Below are positions 23,201-38,400 of a stretch of DNA of 64,000 nt, piece by piece; the first letter of the stretch is position 1, and each line of letters opens with the position of its first letter. The notes under the pieces are model-generated. The model searched no databases and had not been told where the DNA came from. It worked only from the letters and a program-made list of their open reading frames with translations. This stretch comes from Ascaris suum. Lineage: Eukaryota > Nematoda > Chromadorea > Rhabditida > Ascarididae. The stretch lies in NCBI GenBank assembly GCA_013433145.1, contig CM024173.1, forward strand, positions 7,894,322-7,958,321. The letters are read 5' to 3'. The translations under genes were made by a program, and so were the position numbers.

Positions 23201-26200
23201 GGAAAGGCAATAAGCAAGGACCCGACATTTAAGAACAGAAAAAAAGAATCGAATGTCGAATATTGTCGAACGACCCAACTGGATAAACTTAGCAAGCGAG
23301 CATTAGTCTACTTACGAAACCTGCGGAATCGATAGCCTCAAACAAACTGAGCCTATTCATCACTTTTATTAACGATAAACGAGCTGACAGTTGTATCTAA
23401 TAGGGCAGTACAAAAACGAATCAGAACAGAGGAAATCAAAAACTGAGTGATTGGCTGATGAACTCGAAGATCACGCCTACATGCATTAGAAAAAAAAAAC
23501 GATACTAATTCTGCATCAAAACGATACTGCATAACTCGTTATAGTAAGAGCAACAAGCAGACAGCTAACACAAAAGTCAACCTCGATGTGAACGCCTTTT
23601 CGCCCTTTTCGTATTGCTGTGCTGGTGGAAATTGACGTTTTCCACGTAATTTGTTCGAACATGTTTCATCTTGTTCCTTGTTGAAGCTTTGCATGTGCTC
23701 ACAAAGGACACTCTTTTTTTAGGTCACTAACTGCAGCAACGAACCGCCTTCTTTCCCACATTGTTATCGGTGAAGCTCTCGGTCTGCTGTACCTTTTGAT
23801 TTTGTCGTATACCCAGTTCAGGTGTGTTTTGCGGTCTGTTTTGTCATTCCACGCCTCTTCTCCTCAAAAACTGCAGTAAATGGAATCGTCACTACTCCAG
23901 TCGATCCGTTCATTTGTCACGCCTATTGAATCATCGACATCATCTTTCTCGAGGATTTCATAATGGGAATCGGCATCCGTTGAGTTCGCGAACACCTTCG
24001 AGGCATCTCTATCCATCCCGCATCACTATTCACTTTGTCCACGTTTGGCACATCAGGCACTTTAATTTCTTACTCATTAGCCTCTTGACTAGTTCTCAAT
24101 TTTTCTGTGCACTTTTCCTGCACCACTGAAATTAATTATCCGCTTCTTTTCGCGTCGCGCTAAGTGTTTGCGATGGAACCTCTGCTGCTGTTGAAGTCTC
24201 CTCTAAGGACGTCATTTTTCCTTTCTGTCATCTAACTGGTGCACAATTTCGGCGCTTCTACCCGCTCAGAATAACGGGGACGTGTTGTTAGAAACTTTTA
24301 TGGCCCCTAATTCGCTTTTGCTTCGTTCACATTTCATTGCAACAAATCGAGATGAAGTTTTCAGTTTGTTCTATCCAGCTGATTGTTGAGTTCTTTAAAG
24401 CTGAATTTCTTCCAACCACTCGAATAGGGTCTTTTCTGAATTTAATTTATTTCTTTTTTAAGAAAACTGGGATGTGGTCATTAGGCAAAGCTCACAGCTG
24501 GCCGTGCTATCGAATAACTGGACTTTGACAAAATGTGCAATGTGCTCGAGAGTGTCACGATCGCATTTCTGAAATTCCGATAGGTTTCGGGAAAACCAAT
24601 ATCCAAATACCGAAAACGAAAAGGAGTCAGAATCGAATTCGGCCGGCAAAAACCCAAAATTTCGGTTTACGGTCGAAATTTGGTCTGTCCGTTACCACCA
24701 TCATAACCTACCAATGGAGCTGGCGACACGCGAGAACTTATGCTTCTGCACAAACGCGCATTAAACCAAGTGCATTTCCATAGATCACTAACAAGTAATA
24801 AGAGGCGAGCAGTTGCGCATTTCACTCAACTGTTTTAACTGCTCCTGTGAAGCTTTTGCAAAAAAAGAACTGGTTTTTCAATAAGTCAAAAAGTGCAAAT
24901 TCGTGTTAATTTACGGAGACCTTCAATTGTTCATAACTGCAGAAATTGTTTGAATGCTGATACGAGAGGTGATTTCGTGATGCACCTAAAAACCAACTGC
25001 TGAATTTCTTAGCTCCAGCTGCAGCACTTCCTGAGTAGAGACTACCGCACGGAGAGACGCAAAAATACACGAGTCGACATGCTCTGCTTTGCGAATGCAA
25101 ATTTCGAAAGGTACATGAAGAGCGGAAAAAAGACCAACAAGGCTGACAGCACATCAGGTTTTCAGTGTAGACCCTCAAGCCACTCCGCTGCCAAACTACC
25201 GAAGAACACTCACAAAACGCCTAAGAAGAAATTTTTTTTAAACGAAAGCGACGACTACACAAACCCTCACTTCACAAATGCGACTTTGCGCAGCACCGCG
25301 CCAATACGCAACGAATCTGACTCATAGATCTTACGATGTCTCTGAATGAGGAATACATAAATCGCTTCGCGCTGCCCGTCGACCACTTGCGATAAAATGT
25401 CGCCCGTACGGCCTCGCGTTACTTGGCACTGAGAAATTTTATCAACGTTTTATTATCAGAAAGCGACGTTTTGAAGAGAATGGTGAGAAGACCTGGTATG
25501 ACTTTTGATGGGATCTTCCATATTGAACCCTCCCACTCCGCCCCACTATGAAAAAAGGTAACCTGAGGTCATAGGTTACACTGTGATAGTTGCAGAGAAG
25601 GCTTGATTACAGCGCGAGAAATCTTAACGTCCACATTTGCGACGATGTTCATCACCTTATCGCTTCCCACCGTTAGATTCACTCCGAGGACCCCCAAGAA
25701 ATATGGGATAGCGATGACTTTTGAACAGTATAAAATGCAAAAGCAAAAAAAACCTCAAGCATGGAGAGCTTATCCGTTGCAACAATACGCAGTCGAGAAT
25801 TTGTGTTTTTTACAGGAAGGAAATGCAAAATGCTTCGTGCACTGAGGAAAAAATCCCTTTTTAGTGATAAATTTCTTATTCATTTGCACAATTATTGCAC
25901 ATCTTCTAAATTCGAGCAGTTTCTATCCACCGAGACACCGCCGCTTGTCACTAACTCACAACGAATAGTTTTACTGTACACTGAACGTCACTAATTCAGT
26001 AGGAAAATATAACGCTATCTGAAATGCCCGAATATAGGTTGTTAAATTATTTTTGCAAAAAGCAGATTTCAGCTATTACGGTGAGTGAAACCATCCCAAT
26101 ATGTTGACGACATCTTGCATCTACACTGCAGCGATTAGATTTGCTTGCCTCACACTGCACAAATAGTAAGAGGAGTGATCCATATAGTCACTATAAATTC

Positions 26201-27332
26201 TGTGCAATTCGTTATCAATGAACCAAAACGATGTGTTCATATGACCGAGAAAGCAAAATTATAACAAAGGGAGTTGAAAAAATATGATCGGCAAAAACGA
26301 AACAACACATAAGATGAATGAAAGAGAAGAATAAATAACAAACTAACATTGAAAGTAGGAAATGCTAAAGGATAAAAGCATTGCCCAATATATGCAACAA
26401 AAATAGAATTAATGAAGGGAATTTAGAAATGCACTGAAATGCTGACCGCTATTGCGTTAATTTCGCGATTGCAACGTTCAAGGAATAGCTTCTCAATGAA
26501 GACGAGCTCAGCAACTTGCTCCTCTAATTACTCGCAATTGTTCACATTGTCGTCATAAACAATGGATCATTTGCAACCGGCAACAAAGCCTTGTTCATTT
26601 TCATAGACCACTTAACCACTTTAGAACGACTGCAAAGTTTCAGTGGGAAAGAAGAGTTATGATCGAAATTGCGACATTCAGAGGTTGAGGGGCTATCCCT
26701 ATGCAAACCTTTGTAAAACACTTTGACTCGAAATTATATTGCTCTGTCACTTCAAACGATTCGTTCCCATTTAGGAAAGCCAAGTATTAAATGATTGTTT
26801 TCTCAACTTTTGGGAGAAAAGCCTCTGCTGGATCAGGAAGAACAAAAGTCTCCGGAAAAAACTTCCCCAATACGTCAACAAAAACGCAGGGAAATTTTTG
26901 ATGCCGGGAAACCCACCGAAAAACGATAAATAGAAAAAGATGAGAGCGAGAACTGCAGCATTCTGAAAGCCTGGTAAACAATGGCAAACTGAAAGAAATT
27001 ACATTCCGGATTTGGGCCACGCATGACATACAGAATCCTACGAATGCGTAGGAGTGAAGATGAATGAGCGGTGATCACTCTGCAAAGTTCTTTGCAAACT
27101 TCGGCATTCTCCAGCACTGACCCGCAGTCAGCAGGCAAAAAAGTGTGAAGAAGATGGAAAGTTTTACGAACAAATGCAGAGAAAAATCTGACATGGACCT
27201 TTGAAGGAAATTCATTTTAGAAGGGGAAATATCTAGTAACCAAAACATTCAGTAACTACTTCGCAAGTAACCCCCTTATTTATGGTTTCGTTCGCAGCGT
27301 GGCCACAAATTTTCGGTCACAAACAATGACGT
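20261..27332. other. 7 kb without a supported gene
   Basis: Overlapping short frames only. A more GC-rich patch at 21.72-21.92 kb and another at 23.8-24.3 kb look like decayed repeat or coding sequence but could not be assigned. Confidence 0.5.
22908..22935 (-). repeat. G-quadruplex motif (minus strand)
   Basis: C4, C8, C6 and C4 runs separated by one to three bases on the plus strand, giving a four-tract G-rich motif on the minus strand. Confidence 0.75.
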
Positions 27333-27435
27333 GCGGAGAGGAAGAAATGAGATGAAGAAAGAAATACCCAAAGCGGAGAGGAAGAAATGAGATGAAGAAA
27401 GAAATACCGAAAGCGGAGAGGAAGAAATGAGATGA
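27333..27435. repeat. 40-bp tandem repeat, 2.6 copies
   Basis: Purine-rich unit starting GCGGAGAGGAAGAAATGAGA; copies begin at 27333, 27373 and 27413, differing by one base between the first two, and the third is partial. Confidence 0.93.
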
Positions 27436-30400
27436 TATGGATCAACAGAAGTAGAAAGAACACGCGAAAAACTTGGAATTCATGGTAGGAAATAAAACGT
27501 GTAACCACGGCACCTTTTCTCTGGTTTAGTTGCGTTCTTGGCTCACCTTTTCAAAGATGATCAGTAATTAAGAACTTAGAAGAAAGTGTGACTTGATGAA
27601 TCTTAGTGATCACTCATTTTGTACCCGTCAAATTTCTGGCTACCAAAAATTCCTGCAGTCTGTATTTGTCAAATTTCATCGGCGCAGCTTTTATGCTCGT
27701 CAGCTGTCACTAACGAAAGAAGAAACGCTTACACACTATGTGCGGGCATGCCATCACTTTTGTGCGTCGCTGCGAAAATCTGCAGAAGTGCACAAAAACA
27801 AGACATTTTAGACTGTGGAAAAAATCGATCGGGACAGGTGAAAGGGAAGGTCATAGTCGAAGCATTTGCAGAGATATCGCATGCGGAGGAGGAAGTGAGG
27901 GAAAAAGGCAGTTAACGTTGAGACGTGGTGTCACAAATGGGGCCAACCGATGCAAACTATGAACTCAAGTGCCGATGGCCAAGCAACGGGTGCATAGAGG
28001 ATACGGCGAACACACCTCACATCGAACAAACGGCCTTCCCTGCTCTCGTTTCGTTTAGCAGCTAGCTGTGCGCTGTTGTTGCTGATACTGGGCCGCACCA
28101 TACCCTCCGCATATGCACAGCTGGTGGAATTCGCCACTAGGAAAAAAATGCCACCTCTACTTTTATTTTCCAATAGGCCAATGTCTTAAAGCGTGAAAAA
28201 CCCTGTCCAGTTTTGATGACTGGACCTCGATTCTTCGTTCGGCACCCCCAACAAGACAGACATCAGGATCTTATGCGCGGAACTTCAGCGATAAAAGTTT
28301 TCTTTCTTTTTAAAGCATGTGGCACTGCATGTAGGCCTTTTAATATCATCAGCAATCGCTATTAGCAACATACTTTTATGTGACCGTGATATAACTAAAC
28401 GCGATATAATCGAAATCCTTGCATCATTTCCGAAAAACCTGCTTCTCACAGATGCCAGACCGATCCACCTCGCCAGTCCTGCTTTATTCAAACAAATGAG
28501 TTGAACAGACGCCAAAGCAGGACAATGTTCCTTCAAGTGCCCTGCTTCTATCAGTATTCGGTGAATATTCCGAATCCGATGCACGCACCACGCACTTATA
28601 ATTATTTAAGTTGCTTGCTGCATTCAGCAAATCTGCAAGAAGATGGTAGAGTTCGTTATTCCACTGACGATCAATGCACATGTTAGTCTATTTAACAAAA
28701 AAGGTATTCCCAGCTTCGATGAAATACTTCGCCTATTCAGATTAAAGGACACAAGCAAATATGAATTTACTGAAACAATAAAAACTGATGCGAAATGTAT
28801 GTAGCTGAGAAATACTGTGTGGCTAACAAGTACGAGAAAGAAGCCAAACTGAAACATCTGAACGACTAGGATCGAGCGAGCGACCAACAGTGCGACAAGG
28901 AAACGTCTCCTTGACCACTCAATTAACACCACTGTCGGCACCACAAACGCAAATCTCAAGTATATCAAGAAAAATGTATTTTACTAATTGTAAGAAAAAA
29001 TCAAATATGTAACCGCGAAGAAAACACGTGAACGACCGAATAGCAAATTTTAATTGCTTGAAGATATTCACTTAAAAACTAAAGAATATTTCTCTGAAGC
29101 CTCTCACTAGAGATCTTCCCCTCCTCCAGCCCACTCATCCTGACAGCGTTGCCGGAAGACGGGTAAATGGCAGGGAGCTATGGCGACATGCCCACACCGC
29201 ACCTTGCAATATGCGTAAAACATGTGATAATCAGTAATGATTAGATTTCCCCTCCCGGATGATTCGTCTTTATCAAAGCCATCCCAATGTTTTTGCGTTC
29301 TTCCAGGTGATGAGAAACATAGGTAACAAACATTTTGTTTCTTATCCTGCTCATCAATTTCCCTGGGCCGGTGCTTTCGGGAGTCACTTCTACCGACCCA
29401 AGTACAAACTGCAAATAACAACTAAAACAACTTTACCCACCCGAACATTGCAGACAGGATCTTACTGTTCGGGAAAGATGAGCATCACCAACCATGTTCA
29501 ACCAATATGCCGAAAGCAAAACAGTTTTGAATGAGCTACAACGTCAAGACAACCTTCACAACAAAGACCTTTAAATGGAGCGAAAGTGGGCAAATCAATA
29601 AACGCAAAATTGGCGAACACGTCCCTCTGAAAGCTAAAATGCACACAGCAGAAGTAATGGGAGCAAAATGCACACTATGGTGATACAACAACAGATTTAC
29701 GTCGAAAGCAACATACCCGCTCATGACTCCACATAAAAATACATTAATATTGCCAAAGAACATGCGAAACTGCATCCTCGCTTCTGTAAGCAAACCCACA
29801 GTTACCCACTTTTTTTCTGACTGACGCAGCGATAACTCTTTTTTCGTTTCAAAAATCACCCTACATGGGCCACTACTTGGCTAATTTCGGCTCTCAGCCG
29901 TTGTGTTTGTACTCGAGTACCCCCCCCCCCCCCGCACGTCATCCTCCATCCTTCCTCTCAGGAGTGCAACCCAAACATAAAACAAAATTACCTACCGAAT
30001 AAATTCATTAAAGTCAATGTCGCATCACAAAATGACACTTGAAACACCCATTAATAACAGTTTTTTATCTTCTACAGAAAATGATGTCTTTAAAAGCGTG
30101 CTCATATGTAGTGGAATGCTTGGGGATGAGATCAAAGACCAACTGGAAAGCTCGTAATACGCTTCTGGGCTTTGCTTCATCGCCGAGCACGTAGATAAAA
30201 CAAAACCATCAAGCTGGTTTACCTTCTGAAGAAAGCCCTAACAACTAAGACTTCACAACATCAAACTGGCTGTGGCGAATGACAACATGAAATGAACAGC
30301 CAAAGACCACAATTACCTAATACGAGTCAGGTTTTGTTCAGCCTTTCATTAAGGAATATATTTCGTCACTTCCCCAAAACTGCTCTGAAATTATACCTTC

Positions 30401-32427
30401 TCAACCAATAATGTCACTAAAATTGTATCATAAAAGGTGCACTCCAATATGCAGTAAAAGGCTCGTTGCATTATAAAACCGGCGAATCAACCAACACAAC
30501 ACAACACTTCGCAACAGATCTAAAGAACGTCCGATAAACGTGAACAATCATACAGAAAGCATCCCAAATATAAGATCACACAACGTAACAAATTCACACC
30601 GATTTCTTGACTACACTTCAAAGAGGAAACGTGGCCACTGTTTATATTTGACACAACAAGAGCAAGCATTTTAAAACAATTAAAGCGCTTCAATAAAATA
30701 TATCAACCACAACGCGAACACGATTTGTTAAGTGATCCGCACGTCCACCGCTTCTTAATAAAGCCATAGGCAAGTAACGTCCCCTATCTGCACCTCAATA
30801 ACCCATGATGATAACTGAATTGTTCTGTATAATACAACATTAAAATGGACGAAAAGTACTACAGCATATAAATGATGACCATCTATGACTGCCGATCGCG
30901 TTTTGGCTACCTTCTAGACCCTTATGCCTTTTTCGACTTTCTCCCGTGCAAGAATCTCTTCGCCAAGAAGTTCCCGCTTTCAGAGTTTGATGACATTTCG
31001 AAAGAAGTAACAGAGTAGGGAACATAAATTCTGAAATCTAAACTTAATAAAACAACAAAGCATATAAGGATATTCATTTAAACTTATGTATGCCCTCTGT
31101 TTCAAAATGTTCAAAAAGAAGTCTGACATGGCCGACCAAAACTAAACGGCTTTGGAGGGTGCAAATTTTTCGATGAGGTCAAACTGACCAACTGCTTATT
31201 CAAGACTAGAATTAAATTAAGGAATAATACATCTATTTCCCGATTGGGCGGAACAACAATAATTATGTGGACAATGCAATTGTTGACGTGCAATGGATAA
31301 AAAATATGCGTAAAGTAATTTCAACATTACTCCAGTTAAGGGAAAATAAACATTTGCAGCAAAATTGTCCTCATAATTTACTATGCATTCGTATATAAAA
31401 GGCTCAACGAAGAAAAAGGTGATGAAGAAAATCGCAAAACGCAGAAAACCTCCGATCGTAATCAATCGAACCCCGGGCAATAACAGTCGATTAAAAGATA
31501 ATGTGACTGAGTGAAGTGAGAGCAGAAATCTGAAAATTTCTTATTTTTCATTTTTACATTTAAGACGTTCTTATGTGCACCTTTGAATTAATTTAGAATA
31601 ACGTCACGCCTCTGCATTGTTCGCTAATTCGATAGTTCGGACTTCTGAATAAGAAGATTGTCGGTTAGGAAATCTGACAGGTGCAATCTCGACCACAGGC
31701 TGACACTTTCTACGCCTATTTGATTAGGATCAGTGATGAGCAGAGATTTACCACCACATTTTCGTATCGGCTTCTCACTTTTACCTCGTTGTCTTTCTTT
31801 ACTACTATTTAATATCTCTTCACGTAACAGATTTCAGTTAGTTAGTCCCGAAAAGTGTGATGATGCACACCCACGGCCACATCTAGAACGTTAGCTTTTA
31901 GAAGGAAACGTTTTCACATGTGCGTTAGCTAACCGCTATTATCCCAAAACTTTTCTTCTTTTCTCTCTGAGTGATGAATAACCAAAAAAACCTCCTAATG
32001 GACTAGCTCAGTTAAAAAACTAGTTTCGCCGACGATGAATCTTGTTTTATAATTCACGCACCGATTAGAAACTGATGAAATATTCAAATAAGATAAGAGT
32101 TCCCTTCATGTGAACTCATGACGAGCTTTAATAATTTCTTCCACACCTCAAACTTCGATAACTCGTCTGCTTCGTTGGCACCTTAACAACGGGTCTTCAC
32201 CCATCCTCTGGCGAAAACAAAAGCCGGTATCAAGATGAGATCACTCAAAGAATTTCTAAAGCTTGTAAAGGCAGTAACCAAGCAAACTCTTCACTTATAC
32301 TTCGGATTGAATCGCGTTTCAACTTGGCGATGCGTTGTTCTTTACTTCCTATCGAATTATTTGCCCTCACTCTCACTCCTGGTTGCCACGTTCTAGCAGT
32401 ATTAACTACAAACCTCGACACGGAGCT
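27436..32427. other. 5 kb without a supported gene
   Basis: Downstream of the transporter. Includes the C14 tract. A hydrophobic minus-strand frame at 28624-28968 lacks any transporter motif. Confidence 0.5.
29920..29933. repeat. C14 tract
   Basis: Fourteen consecutive C in intergenic DNA downstream of the transporter. Confidence 0.95.
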
Positions 32428-35400
32428 TCACTGTTCGGCGGATTTTTCTTTCCCGTTTGTCGAAATAGTTACCATTTCGTCATCGTGCACTGACTGTTTT
32501 TGCTCAATTTCCTCAATCGTCTCTGGCAGAGGTCGTCCCATCGTCTCAGGTATTAGTAAAATCACAACGATACCGGCCGCCAAAGCAAGGCTTCCGAACG
32601 GTATTATCATCGCCCACGTGCCGACCTGTTCCACCTGAACATGCGGACATTGAGCTGCAGACAGCAGCGCACAGCAAAGAAGCCATTTTGCTGAACATGC
32701 AAAGAAATTGAAGCAGTTAGTCTTCTGTTTATTTTTTATTCTCAGTACTACCAACTGAATCCAAATTGACGAAGTCTCTTCGAGATCATATTAAACAGCA
32801 ACCTCGAGACAAACAACGCAAACGCCAGTACATGAGAGCTAAACAAAAATACCAAAGCAGATTCATACTGTTGCCAGAGGTAATGCGCTGGCAACAAATA
32901 TTTTGCACTTTCGCTGGGCTGTCTCTTTGCAAGGACGAGAAAAAGGTTGAAGCCAAAGAGCAAATTTTGAGGAAAAGGAGAGGACTAACTTCATCAAATT
33001 GAAACGACGAATATGCCACAGACAAAATTGCAAAATGAGAGAAGAAGAAACCGTATAATGCTTTGACCCACTATTATACGCTGCACAGCTATTACTTGGA
33101 CTGGAAAAAGTGACAGAAGAGAACAAATCTCAGCACAAAGCTTTTCTGTCAAAGGAAATGTTTCTCAGAGCAGCAAAATCTGGAATGCCTGTACACGCAA
33201 ATGTATCCAAAATAACATTTAACTAGCAGCGTATGTTACGTGCTCTTAAATTTTCTCGTTGTTTTAATACAACAACAATGTCCCAAAGAATAGGTTTTAT
33301 GCGGCATCCATTTTCTCGAACATTGCTGCTGTGTAAAAATAAAGAAGACACTTAAAAGAACAGAGATTGGAATTGGCAAACTGCGTTCTCCTTTCCAACA
33401 ATGAAGGAGTGCGTAGTTGTGATTTAAAATATGGAGAAAAAAACACGTCCGACCGACAATTTCATTTCGTGAGGAAGGAGGAAGTGGGAGGGGAAGGGGG
33501 AGGGTGATCCCCGCTGATCCCTGTGGGAGGACTCTCGCCACGACCTCTTCAGGCGACAAGGTCAGCAAGATAACTTCGACACTGTGGTAAGTCTGCCTCA
33601 TAGAAAAGAGAGATCATGCATATATTAAAACATATGTACATGTAGGTCCACCTTCGCGGGGTATCCCACGATTCTGCCACTGGCTGTCACCTCGCTGGAT
33701 TAGAGAACGAGCACACTCCGCCTTTTCTATGGTCGATTGGTGGGGCGATCTCGCCATCACCATTCCCTTCCCTTCTCCCCTGCGAAGATCCATCTGACTG
33801 CGAGGGAAATGGGGACAAGATCGTTCATGATTGGTTAGTACACTCGTATTTTTCAGACATGAAAGGCACGCAGAGGTGTCCTCAATCAGTGCAACTTCAC
33901 TGCAGATACATTAGCGAACGTACGACTGAAGCTCATTTTCTACGATATGATGCATCAGTTCAAAAATTGAAAGCTACTAAACTCCATTTCTATAATACCC
34001 TTTACTGTTGGAAAAAGTTGTTGAAACTTCAGAAACATGCAACTTTTCAATAAAATTCCTATAACAACAAGTTAATAACCTTGGAGTCTTACCGCAGCAT
34101 ACGTAACTCTGAACAAATTCCTAGTAAAATCCAGAGATCATAATAACTCGATGAAAGGGATACACGTCTGTAGTAACAAAGCTATCGTAATGCATCGTGC
34201 AACGAAGAAAACGGGAAATATAAAAGCGCCAAGAGTTTAGAATCGCTTAGAATTTTTATGGCTTTCGCATGGGAAAAGTCCTAGAAATCCTCTTGTTGGA
34301 CACAGTTCCAAGACCTTTCATTACTGACGCTTAGAAGAGAAACGTGTACTAGAAAGAAGTTTTCCTGATCCCCTGCATTCTCTTCAGAAATTTGGGGTAA
34401 GGATTACTTCCCTCTGCTCATTTCGAACACTCACAGAAAGAGAGCTGAAATGCGAGCGGTTTCACGAAAGAGATAAAAATATTGTTGTAAAACTCACAAT
34501 CCACATCGCAATATACGAAGCTGTGATAGCTCCAATGCGGGCAATCGTCGAGCAGCATCCCATGGCCGTATTTCGAATCACGGTAGGGAATAGTTCTGGT
34601 GTTATAGTGTAAATGACCGCATAGCAACTTGTTATGGAAGCCTTTGTCACCAGAAACTGCAGCACACTTAAGATCCAATGGGCTGAAAGAAATATTCGGA
34701 TGTCACTACGAAAAAAGTCAAAGATTATAAGTCCAAAATCAAGAGGCGATCAAAATATCACGATGCATTTGCTCGTTCATTAATCGCTTTATGGGCAATG
34801 CAAAATAAATGCCCTCGCCAAAACGTTGTTTTAAAACCTCTTATTTGCAAAAAAAAGACAAATAGTTTTCTTCCGAATTTTGCATGTTTTTCTATATTAT
34901 GCTATTATTATATCAACTAGTATGCCGGAAAATATAACTGTAAAATGTGCATTACTTTCAAGTGGTATGAGCATGTCCGCTTTGCAAAATTCGACAGATA
35001 AAACGGATCTCGAGAGGATGACAGGAAACATCAGCGACATTTCTAATGGGACGAAACGTAAAGTTATCTGATGCAATTATTTGTAATTCTTAAATTATGT
35101 ATAATTTCAATCGTGGAAAAAAACGACACGCATAAACACCTAAGGAGAATTCCCTCGAGACAGCGAATTCGTTAAAAAATGCGAATCGACCTTAAACACC
35201 TCCTCCCTTCGCTTCCTCCGCCGACCCGCTATCAGAAGGATTAGTGAGGATTCAATCTTGTTTTGAACTTTTCTCCGCCGACCCGCTATCAGAAGGATTA
35301 GTGAGGATTCAATCTTGTTTTGAACTTTTCCTCCGCCGACCCGCTATCAGAAGGATTAGTGAGGATTCAATCTTGTTTTGAACTTTTCCTCCGCCGACCC

Positions 35401-38400
35401 GCTATCAGAAGGATTAGTGAGGATTCAATCTTGTTTTGAACTTTTCCTCCGCCGACCCGCTATCAGAAGGATTAGTGAGATTCCTTTTCCTCCGCCGAAT
35501 CAGAAGGATTAGTGATTCAATCTTGTTTTGAACTTTTCCTCCCGACCCGACAAAGGATTAGTGAGGATTCAATCTTGTTTTGAACTTTTCCTTCCAATCT
35601 TGTTTTGAACTTTTCCTCCGCCGACCCGCTATCAGAAGGATTAGTGAGGATTCAATCTTGTTTTGAACTTTTCCTCCGCCGACCCGCTATCAGAAGGATT
35701 AGTGAAGATTCAATCTCGTTTTCAACAGACGAAGGAAAATTACTGAGCTTTTCTAACTAAACGGAACCTTAAAAAAGTGGAAGTTTGAAAAAAAAGCAAA
35801 ATGAATGAAAAATTGGACTAACATCTAGCTGGCAGCAGAAGGTTCGATAGCATGCAAAAGGCTGCAATGAAATATCCGCCAGCAAGAATAGCCTTACGGC
35901 CAATGCGATCGACAAGGAAGTAGATGATCAAGAGGGCTGGTATCTCCGAGAATCCACCAACTATGAACGTTCCATAGAAACTGCCTCCCAGAAAATCAGT
36001 CTTCATCGACACACCGTAGTAGACCATTGAGACCACCTAGAGGCACCCATGAGCTTATTTCAACGTATCGAAATGATAATTGGTCATATTTTAAGAAAAT
36101 GCAGTTTAAACTATAGGAGAGAAAAAAACGACCAACCTCCTATATGGCAACAAACAGCAAAGCCAAAGATAAAACGAATTATGTTAAAGGGAGATTACAT
36201 ATCACTTTCACATCAATAAATAGAGCGTATATGAATCTGCTTATACTGATGGAAAGACATAATGGGACGCGGTCGAATTTATACCGCATTGCATTGTTCT
36301 AAGCAGCACAATAAAAATGCAAATATAAAGGTTTCGACGGCACGTGATGGTGCTATAGCTTAGCTGGCCGAGGCGTCGAAAAAGGCAAAAGAAAAGGAAA
36401 CTTCAATAATAATATTTGTGCATTTATTCGCATCGTTGGAAGTCAACAGTGACCCTCAACTACCACACAACGAACTCAATGAACAAAGGATTATTTGTAA
36501 AGGAGAGAGGATTTAACGAAACGATAATATGCAATAAGTCACCAATATGAAGCGAGCATATAAACATGCTGTCAGCTCAATTAATACGTCTCTCCTCCCC
36601 TTCTTCCAAAAAGACGATAAACATTTCCGCTAGCCGAGTAAACAGAATGAAAGAATTCGGCTTGCGCTCTTTTTCATTTCAGACCGTGCAGCAAACTTGT
36701 ATACAACGCTAATTTCTGGAAATTTTTCATACACCATTAGTTTCTGCAGTGAGGGGGAGGGAAATGAACCTTAAAAATATGGATACTGCGAGTGGTGAAC
36801 CGATGGTACAAATTGGATTGGTACACGACTGATTCCTATAGAATTGGGAGAGAAAAAAAGAAACAGAGGGCTGAAAGGTAGTGCATAAGCATATGCGTGT
36901 TCAGTGGCAAAAAATGATTGGTTATATGACCCTCAATAACATGATCTGAGAGTTAAGAATCATCAACTACAGAAACATCACCTCATCGCAATTAAACTTC
37001 CATATATTTCTTGATGAATAAATTTTCCGTTGGTGCGAAAAAACAACGCATCAGCTTGAAGATAATCTACCTCAATTCTGGTATGACGCGACAATATAAA
37101 CCCCTACCACCATCTCAATAAGCACTACCTACATGTGCTAATAGTGCAAGGATCAACCTGACAGGATCAAGCTTCAGATGCTATGAAAAATACACTTCCA
37201 TTGAAATATCTCTCGTGCAACTAACAATCGAAGTGCCGAAGCGTCAGCCAAGTTAAACAGGGTAAGCCCAGACCCACATTGAAAAAAACACAAGAAAGAA
37301 ACGCTAACCGGCCACAGGAAGAAGCATGCCATGGTAAGCAGTCTCAGTCTGGGTGTGCGTACTAAGTCCAAGAAATTATATTTCTTCTCGGTTTTTCTAT
37401 TCTCGGCCGCTGAAAGCTTTCCCTCAGAAACATCGAGCTGCTCCCACCATTGCTCTGGTAATTTAGAACCATTCATGCGTGCGGCTCTTTGCAGTATTTT
37501 ATCTGCTTCATGAAACCTTCGTTGAGAAATAAGCCAACGTGCGCTCTCCGGCACCAACCTGAATCATTACCTACGTTATTAAACAACGAACCCGAATTGA
37601 TGAAACCAGTTTACCAATTAATCCTATCAGTTAATTCGTACTGCTTAACCTATACAACCATCCCACTGAATTAGACATTCGTGCAAACGGAAAAAACATC
37701 GAATAAGACCAGAATAACATGCAGCTGGTGACTGTTGCGTGCAATGATCCATATTCACGGTTCCCCTTCACTCATCCGACATCTCTACTCAATCAGTAGT
37801 TTGTTACTGGTGCTTGGACTAAATCAAACACAATAACACGATTATACAACAGTACAGAGTGTGCCAAAAAAGCGAAGATTCGTTCGAAAATTTTCGAAGA
37901 TCTGCATAAAGTTTCAACTTACCACCAATAAACGAAAAATACGGCAGCTGGAAGAGAGATCGTTAATTGCAGGTATTGATAATTGCGTATAAAATATGCC
38001 AAAGTTCCGAGAATCACCTGACCAATAGCGAAGAAAATACCCGAAATCACACCGGCTAATTTCCGCCTCGATGGACCCACTAGCTCCATACCTCGAAACA
38101 TATAAAAAATACATAAGACAGCTGATGCGACCTTAATGGGTGATAGGTGAGATGATTACTTAAAACGAAAACTATGATCCACATTGCTAGAGTGCTTCGC
38201 TGCAAGTACTCCAATTTTTGAATGAGCCTCTATGTGTCATATGGTATCCAGCTGATTCCATCAATAACCATACAATAACTTCACAGGGATTGTCCAAACT
38301 AAAACGACCTAAAGAATTCACGTGCTAGAATAAAAGACTTCAGTTAATGGAAGGCCCTCTTGGGCACATGTTGCCTATTAATACTAAATGAAGCTCAGCC

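Noticed and set aside
23824..24129. Possible decayed coding sequence at 23.8-24.3 kb
   Set aside because: Ser/Thr-rich pieces appear in several frames with stops, and no family could be named.
28624..28968. Hydrophobic minus-strand frame as a second transporter exon
   Set aside because: No SLC22 or MFS signature, no matching exons nearby, and splice sites are poor.
31455..31485. B-box-like GGGGTTCGATT on the minus strand
   Set aside because: The bases after it do not fit a T-arm and there is no A box at the right distance.
36346..36385. tRNA-like stretch (TAGCTTAGCTGGCCGAGGCG)
   Set aside because: It resembles an A box and D-arm, but no B box (GGTTCRANNCC) or acceptor stem follows.
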